Below the pieces are notes generated by a model. It saw only the letters and a program-made list of their open reading frames with translations. It was not told the DNA's origin and ran no database searches. A stretch of DNA of 64,000 nucleotides, from contig NZ_JANFMV010000001.1 in the NCBI RefSeq assembly GCF_024385575.1, positions 310,001 to 374,000 of the forward strand, given 5' to 3'. A program made the translations under genes and the position numbers. Origin of the DNA: Rhizobium sp. NRK18. GTDB taxonomy: Bacteria; Pseudomonadota; Alphaproteobacteria; Rhizobiales; Rhizobiaceae. Of the stretch, positions 59,225-64,000 are shown piece by piece (position 1 is the stretch's first letter; each line of letters begins with the position of its first letter).

Positions 59225-60271
59225 TCATCCGTGTCTGGCGCGGGCCGTGGATTGGCGTTCGACGATATGGCAGGCGAGTTCCACACGTCGGGCCGGGCCG
59301 GGAATGCCGCTCACGCTGTCGATCAGAAGGTCGAGCGCCGCAGCGCCGATATCGCGCATCGGCACGTGGATCGAGGTCAGCGGCGGACTGTAGAAGGCCG
59401 CCTGCGGCAGGTCGTCCATGCCAATGACGGACACGTCGGAGGGCACGCGGTAGCCCGCACGGCTGACGCCGGCCATGGCGCCGAGCGCAAGGCTTTCACC
59501 CGCCGTCAGGATGGCGGAAAAGTCCAGCCCGCGCGCCTCGATGCGCTTCTTGATGGCGTCGGCGGCGAGGTCGGGCAGCCAGTCGTCGACCTCGACGACC
59601 AGGTCGGCAATGTCTTCCGCGCCCTGTTGCAGCATGACGTCGCGCCAGCCTTCGTAACGCCGTTCGATGGTGCGCCGGCCTCGGCGCATGAGGAAGAGGA
59701 TGCGTTCGTGGCCGAGGCGTCGCAGGTGATCGGTGCCCATTGCGGCGGCGGATCGATTGCAGGGCGTGACGCTGGAAAGGCGCATCAAGGGGTCGTCGCC
59801 GTTGACCAGGATGACCGGCTTGCCGAAATCGCGGGTCAGCGCCAGCACCTCCTCCTCGTCCAGCGTCATGAACAGGAAGCCGGCGACCTGCTCGTCTTCC
59901 AGCGACTGGCGAAGGGTGTCGATGTCGCTTGCCGTATTGGAAACCGGCTGGGTGACGATCTCCACGCCCAGCGTTTCGGCCCGCTGATGCAGCCCTTCCA
60001 GCACCTGCGCGGTGAACTGGTTGCGCACATAGTCGATCATCGCGACGCTGCTGGCCGCCAGGATCACCTTTCTGCCGGCGACGGAGGCGGGAACGCTGTA
60101 ATTCAGCGTCTTGGCCATTTCGGCGACCTGCGCGCGGATTTCCGGCCGCACGCCCTTTTCGCCGGCGAGCGCCCGCGACGCCGTGCTCAGCGACACGCCA
60201 CAACGCGCCGCGATGTCCTCCAGCCGCACCTTGCGGCTCGGCCTGCCCCGCTTTCCGGTAATCGTGTTCAA
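59225..60271 (-). CDS. LacI-family regulator of the GH105/KduI locus
   Basis: This 348-residue LacI-type regulator has the helix-turn-helix at about 17-36 (VRLEDIAARCGVSLSTASRALAGEKGV), a hinge and a sugar-binding core (ILTAGESLALGAMAGVSRAG, VIGMDDLPQAAFYSPPLTSI). The best start is TTG at 60271 with GGAGG eight bases upstream; no ATG fits. It is divergent from the GH105 gene, so it probably represses use of unsaturated uronide sugars until they appear. Confidence 0.9.
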   Translation of the reverse strand: MNTITGKRGRPSRKVRLEDIAARCGVSLSTASRALAGEKGVRPEIRAQVAEMAKTLNYSVPASVAGRKVILAASSVAMIDYVRNQFTAQVLEGLHQRAETLGVEIVTQPVSNTASDIDTLRQSLEDEQVAGFLFMTLDEEEVLALTRDFGKPVILVNGDDPLMRLSSVTPCNRSAAAMGTDHLRRLGHERILFLMRRGRRTIERRYEGWRDVMLQQGAEDIADLVVEVDDWLPDLAADAIKKRIEARGLDFSAILTAGESLALGAMAGVSRAGYRVPSDVSVIGMDDLPQAAFYSPPLTSIHVPMRDIGAAALDLLIDSVSGIPGPARRVELACHIVERQSTARARHG

Positions 60272-60317
60272 GGCAATGTCCTCCCATTAGTTCGCATAAA
60301 CTGCAAAAAATTTTCAG

Positions 60318-60327
60318 ATTGCGCAAT
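60318..60327. promoter_or_regulatory. Palindrome ATTGCGCAAT, candidate LacI operator
   Basis: This perfect 10-base palindrome with a central CG, the form of LacI-family operators, lies in the 141-base region between the LacI and GH105 genes, 47 bases before the LacI start. Confidence 0.5.
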
Positions 60328-60412
60328 AAATTTCGCTGTGGCACCGTTTCATTCAAGCCGTCCGGTAGAGTTGAATGGAGACGAGACGGCGCGATACGGG
60401 AGGATTGCCGAA

Positions 60413-61516
60413 ATGATTCCAGACGGACGCGCCTTGCGCGAACGATTGACGCTGCTTGTCGATGGTATGACGAACCTGCGCCATGACGGGCAGTACGACG
60501 AGCCGAACCTGGACGGCACGCCCGGCGACTATATCAGCTTCAATTCCTGGGAATGGCCGCAGGGCGTCGGCCTCTATGGCCTCGTGCGCCTCTGGCAGCA
60601 GTCGGGCGATGCGGCGCTGAAGCCGCTTATTGAAAAGTGGTATGGCGATCGCATCGCGGCGGGCCTGCCGACGCTCAACATCAACACCACCGCGCCGATG
60701 CTGGCGCTCTCGCTCCTGTGGCGCGAAACGCGCGACGCGCGCTGGGTCCCGGTCATGGATCAGTGGGCCGACCGCATATTGAAAGAGATGCCGCGCACGC
60801 CGGAACGCGGCCTGCCGCACATCGTCTCGGACAAGATCAACGATCAGGAACTCTGGGACGACACGCTGGTCATGGTCGGCCTGTTCCTCGCCTCCTACGG
60901 TCACGCTTCCGGCCGCAAGGAACTGGTCGACGAAGCCTGCCACCAGTTCCTGCTGCACACCCGCTATCTGGCCGATCCCAAGTCCGGCCTCTGGTTCCAT
61001 GGCTGGACGTTCGACGGTCGGCACAATTTCGCCCGGGCGCTCTGGGCGCGTGGCAATTGCTGGATCACGCTCGGCATCCTCGACCTGATCGAGCTTGCCG
61101 ACATTCCGGCGCCGGTCCGCACCTTCCTGATCGGCGTTCTCGAAACGCAGATCGATGCGCTTCTCAGGCTGCAGGCACCGTCGGGCGCCTGGCACACGCT
61201 GCTGGACGATCCGACCTCCTACGAAGAGATCTCGGCGACGGCGGGCTTCGGCTACGGGCTGATGAAGGCCGCACGCCTCGGTGTCGGACCGAAGGAATGC
61301 CGCGATGCCGGGCTTCGCGCCCTTCAGGTCGTGGTCGACAATATCGACGACAGCGGTACGGTCTCGAACGTGTCCTACGGCACCCGCATGGGGCACGACC
61401 TGCAGTTCTACAAGGACATCCCGATCCAGCCGACCGGTTACGGCCAGGCGCTGGCGATCCTCTGCCTGACGGAAGGTCTGCAGCATGTCGGCAGAAACGA
61501 GGAGGCTGCGGCATGA
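60413..61516 (+). CDS. GH105 unsaturated rhamnogalacturonyl hydrolase-like enzyme
   Basis: This 367-residue (alpha/alpha)6 barrel is of glycoside hydrolase family 105 (YteR/YesR-like). It includes NSWEWPQGVGLYGLVRLW, NINTTAPMLALSLLWRET and INDQELWDDTLVMVGLFLASYG, whose Asp pair is near the catalytic position. WFHGWTFDGRHNFARALWARGNCW is also typical. The family removes unsaturated galacturonic acid from rhamnogalacturonan fragments made by lyases. The start follows GGGAGG. KduI downstream handles the released keto-uronate. Confidence 0.9.
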   Translation: MIPDGRALRERLTLLVDGMTNLRHDGQYDEPNLDGTPGDYISFNSWEWPQGVGLYGLVRLWQQSGDAALKPLIEKWYGDRIAAGLPTLNINTTAPMLALSLLWRETRDARWVPVMDQWADRILKEMPRTPERGLPHIVSDKINDQELWDDTLVMVGLFLASYGHASGRKELVDEACHQFLLHTRYLADPKSGLWFHGWTFDGRHNFARALWARGNCWITLGILDLIELADIPAPVRTFLIGVLETQIDALLRLQAPSGAWHTLLDDPTSYEEISATAGFGYGLMKAARLGVGPKECRDAGLRALQVVVDNIDDSGTVSNVSYGTRMGHDLQFYKDIPIQPTGYGQALAILCLTEGLQHVGRNEEAAA

Positions 61517-62349
61517 CGATGCGTGTCCTCTACGGCGTCTCGCCGGCCGATATCCCATCCTTCGACACCAAGCGCCTGCGCGCGGAGTTCCTCGTCGAGA
61601 AGCTCTTCCAGCCGGGCGCGATCGAATTCGCCTATACCCATGTCGACCGGATGATCGTCGGCGCGGCTTGCCCGGCGGGCGAAGCGCTGACCTTCGGTGA
61701 CGGCGCGGATGTCGGCACGCCGCTGTTTTTCACCGCCCGCGAGATGGGGATCGCCAATCTCGGCGGAGCCGGCCGGATCACCGTCGACGGTGAAACCTTC
61801 GCGCTCGCCAACCGCGACATCCTCTATGTCGGTCGCGGTGCAAGGCAGGTGACGCTGACGAGCGACGATGCTTCGGCGCCGGCGCGCTTCTACATGAATT
61901 CCGTTCCGGCGGGCCGCGACATCGCGCACCGCCTGATCACCAAGGAAGAAGCCAAGCCGCTGGATCTCGGCGAAGACGCCCGATCCAACAAGCGGCGGCT
62001 GAAAATGTACATCCACCCCGAGGTCGCTCCATCATGCCTCCTACTGATGGGGATCACCGATCTCGCACCCGGCAGCATCTGGAACACCATGCCCCCGCAC
62101 CTGCATGAGCGGCGCATGGAGGCCTATTGCTATTTCGACCTCGACGAGGCCGACCGGGTGATCCATCTCATGGGCCGGCCGGACGAGACACGCAACCTCA
62201 TCGTCGCCAACGGCGACGTGGTACTGTCGCCCGCCTGGTCGATCCATATGGGCGCCGGCACCGGCCCCTACGCCTTCGTCTGGGGCATGACCGGCGAAAA
62301 CCAGGCCTATACCGACGTCAACCCGGTTCCTGTGGCGGATTTGAAATGA
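61513..62349 (+). CDS. kduI: 4-deoxy-L-threo-5-hexosulose-uronate ketol-isomerase
   Basis: This 278-residue cupin-like isomerase converts 5-keto-4-deoxyuronate to 2,5-diketo-3-deoxygluconate in pectin breakdown. Visible features are FDTKRLRAEFLVEKLFQPG, VGTPLFFTAREMGIANLGG, NTMPPHLHERRMEAYCYFDL with the metal His residues, and FVWGMTGENQAYTDVNPV. The start overlaps the GH105 stop by ATGA and the end overlaps the next gene, so the three form one operon. Confidence 0.94.
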   Translation: MTMRVLYGVSPADIPSFDTKRLRAEFLVEKLFQPGAIEFAYTHVDRMIVGAACPAGEALTFGDGADVGTPLFFTAREMGIANLGGAGRITVDGETFALANRDILYVGRGARQVTLTSDDASAPARFYMNSVPAGRDIAHRLITKEEAKPLDLGEDARSNKRRLKMYIHPEVAPSCLLLMGITDLAPGSIWNTMPPHLHERRMEAYCYFDLDEADRVIHLMGRPDETRNLIVANGDVVLSPAWSIHMGAGTGPYAFVWGMTGENQAYTDVNPVPVADLK

Positions 62350-64000
62350 ACGTGGCGATGAAGACCGTGACCGAACAAGACCACCTGCGCCGTCCCCTGC
62401 CGGCCGGCGCGCCCGTCACCTACTGGCAGCTCGGCGCGACCGCCGAGGCGCGTTACGATGTGCCGGACCAGCCGATGAAGGGGGAAATGGATCCCTTCTT
62501 CTTCCTGACGAAGCACAAGAATTTCATCCCGCACGAATATCCCTGCCGCACGGCCTTTGCCGCAGAGCGCAGAGGCAAGCGACCGGAGGTCGCCGGACAA
62601 TTCGCGCTGTCGCGCTTCTGGATGCCCTTCGCTTCCCCACGGGTCGATCTCTCCGGCTTCTGGTTCCGTCCGACGGTCATCGGCACCTGGGCGCGCACCA
62701 TGATCTCGGTGAAGGAAGCGGGCACTGCGACGCTCCGGCTCGGCACCTGTGGCGGCGCTGTCCTCTTCGTCAATGGAGCGGAAGCCGGCTGGATGGCCGA
62801 CTATGTCCGCAATCTGGAAGCCAAGAAGGAATTTACGGTCGAGCTTGCCGCCGGCGAGAACGAGATCGCGATCTTCTTCGACGATCTCGCCGAGCGTGAT
62901 GCTCGCTACTTCTTCCAGCTGGATTACGTCTCCGGCCCCGAGGCCGAGCAGGCGCTGCCGGTTCCGGTCGACGGTGCCGTGGCTGCCGAAATTGAGGTCG
63001 CTCTCGACCGTATGCATTTCGAACGGCCGGTCTATCGCACCGGCGAGGTGGCGCTGACGACATCGGCCGGCATCTCCGTCGATGCCGAGGCGACGGTGAC
63101 GATCGCCGGCGATTTCATGTCGCGCGAAGAGCCAATGAAGGTGTCGCGGACACTGAAGGCCGGGCAATCGCGCATTGCGGTCGGCGAGACGGAAAACCTG
63201 CCGTCCGACTTCCGCCACTTCCATGTCGATCTGTCCGTCGGCGGGTTCACGGCAAGCCGGGTCTTCGGTGTCGAGATCTGCCATGGCGAGCGGCAGGGTG
63301 TCGCGGCATCAGACATTCCCGGTCGTATCCGGGAGACGCTGGACGAGATTTCAGACTACGGGGAACCGGACAATGTGACGGCGCTCGCGCGTCTCGCCTC
63401 GGGCCGCTACGGCACCGACACGGACCGCATGATCGCCGAAACGCTGCCGACCATCGTCGATTGCCACGACTGCGCCGATTTCGCGCTTGTGCCGCTTTTG
63501 TGGTGCCGCACTGCCTATGGCGCCCATATCGCGCCGGAAGTGGTCGCGAAGATCGACGAGGCGATCCTGTCCTACCGTTACTGGATGGATGAACCCGGCA
63601 ACGACGTGCAGTGGTACTTTTCGGAAAACCACGCGCTGCTGTTCCACACGGCCGCCTATCTCGCCGGCGCATTGCTGCCGGACGCGACCTTCCGGCGCTC
63701 GAGACGTTCCGGACGCGATCAGTCCGCGACGGGGCTCGCCCGTGTCCGCGCCTGGCTCGATCACTTCGAAAAGTGGGAAATGGCCGAGTTCAATTCGGCA
63801 CCCTATTTCCCGATCGACCTGAAGGGCCTGACGGCGCTCTTTGCGCTGGCGCCGGATGCGGATGTCCGCGAGCGGGCGCGCAAGGCGATCGTTCGGCTGG
63901 TGACCATCGTCGCGCGCTCGGCGCATCACGGTATCCTGACGGGTGCGCAGGGGCGTTCCTACGAGCACACGCTGCGGGCGGCGGGATCGCTGGAGCTTTC
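62346..64000 (+). CDS. Large protein of unknown family, 3' end outside the window
   Basis: At least 551 codons are visible. Residues of about 120-220 form a beta-sandwich like a carbohydrate-binding module (AGTATLRLGTCGGAVLFVNG, FTVELAAGENEIAIFFDDLA). From about 400 onward it is helical with WYFSENHALLFHTAAYLAGA, in the style of toroid lyases and hydrolases that keep an Asn-His pair. No signal peptide is visible. It overlaps kduI by ATGA and is part of the GH105 operon. A new polysaccharide lyase or glycoside hydrolase for unsaturated uronide substrates is possible; I do not recognise the family. Confidence 0.8.
   Translation, partial: MNVAMKTVTEQDHLRRPLPAGAPVTYWQLGATAEARYDVPDQPMKGEMDPFFFLTKHKNFIPHEYPCRTAFAAERRGKRPEVAGQFALSRFWMPFASPRVDLSGFWFRPTVIGTWARTMISVKEAGTATLRLGTCGGAVLFVNGAEAGWMADYVRNLEAKKEFTVELAAGENEIAIFFDDLAERDARYFFQLDYVSGPEAEQALPVPVDGAVAAEIEVALDRMHFERPVYRTGEVALTTSAGISVDAEATVTIAGDFMSREEPMKVSRTLKAGQSRIAVGETENLPSDFRHFHVDLSVGGFTASRVFGVEICHGERQGVAASDIPGRIRETLDEISDYGEPDNVTALARLASGRYGTDTDRMIAETLPTIVDCHDCADFALVPLLWCRTAYGAHIAPEVVAKIDEAILSYRYWMDEPGNDVQWYFSENHALLFHTAAYLAGALLPDATFRRSRRSGRDQSATGLARVRAWLDHFEKWEMAEFNSAPYFPIDLKGLTALFALAPDADVRERARKAIVRLVTIVARSAHHGILTGAQGRSYEHTLRAAGSLEL

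Noticed and set aside
58844..60412. N-terminal extension of the GH105 frame back through the LacI region
   Set aside because: It runs antisense through LacI; the real start at 60413 has a GGGAGG site and the family N-terminus.
1..64000. tRNA, rRNA, CRISPR, insertion sequence, integrase or attachment sites
   Set aside because: I looked for transposase motifs, repeated spacers, tRNA-like clover arms and long direct repeats and saw none, so no recent insertion can be claimed.

Overview
The window is high-GC DNA packed with ABC and TRAP importers, LysR/GntR/TetR/LacI regulators and catabolic enzymes. It holds no rRNA, tRNA, ribosomal or cell-division gene, no phage, no insertion sequence and no CRISPR array. 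Gene style and the closest recognisable relatives (biuret hydrolase of Rhizobium leguminosarum type, the sulfoquinovose monooxygenase set of Agrobacterium type, D-carbamoylase of Agrobacterium type) point to an alphaproteobacterium of the Rhizobiaceae. The content looks like an accessory part of the genome (megaplasmid, chromid or a chromosomal island); this is inference, because I cannot see the replicon.

Layout. (1) 1-1349: the 5' part of a GH15 glucoamylase-like gene. (2) 1743-10005, minus strand: an eight-gene operon with a BMP-type ABC importer, biuret hydrolase, a second cysteine hydrolase, a cupin and allophanate hydrolase; a divergent LysR follows at 10200. (3) 11437-11910: a secreted SH3 protein. 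(4) 11955-16782, minus strand: six tightly overlapping genes (T_hemolysin/GNAT-like protein, adenylate-forming ligase, heme-oxygenase-like metal oxidase, SDR, periplasmic TPR-like protein, methyltransferase), divergent from an OmpR-type regulator and sensor kinase (17212-19235). A CTTACA-N5-CTTACA direct repeat lies between the two units. This looks like an uncharacterised, two-component-controlled biosynthetic system and is my best candidate for something new. (5) 19264-28591, minus strand: a ten-gene unit with a TRAP transporter, PxpB/PxpC, two FCD-type GntR regulators, a 2-hydroxyacid dehydrogenase, an M20 carbamoylase and an M24 protein; PxpA and a D-amino-acid transaminase run divergently (28780-30430). 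(6) 30488-37495, minus strand: a polar amino-acid-type ABC importer with D-carbamoylase, hydantoinase, hydantoin/Asp-Glu racemase and LysR, which together form a hydantoin-to-D-amino-acid pathway. (7) 37718-39896: VOC, SDR and DapA-family genes. (8) 40134-51797: LysR and a divergent dipeptide-type ABC importer followed by four amide or peptide hydrolases. (9) 51831-54626: TetR and a flavin/Fe-S oxidoreductase. (10) 54653-59168: smoABC-like sulfoquinovose monooxygenase genes, a GntR, and a Gfo/Idh protein that could be an NAD-dependent sulfoquinovosidase. (11) 59225-64000: LacI, GH105, KduI and the start of a large unknown protein, apparently for pectin or rhamnogalacturonan fragments.

How it works together. 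Regions 2, 5, 6 and 8 all import small C-N compounds and cut amide bonds to release ammonia, carbamoyl groups or amino acids, so much of the window is a nitrogen-scavenging district. Biuret goes to allophanate and then to ammonia and CO2. Hydantoins go to N-carbamoyl-D-amino acids and then to D-amino acids, which the nearby transaminase can convert to 2-oxo acids. 5-Oxoproline goes to glutamate. Regions 1, 10 and 11 deal with plant-derived carbohydrate and sulfolipid headgroups. Most operons are chained by 1- to 4-base start/stop overlaps (ATGA or TGATG). Several divergent promoters carry clear inverted repeats, recorded below as candidate operators.
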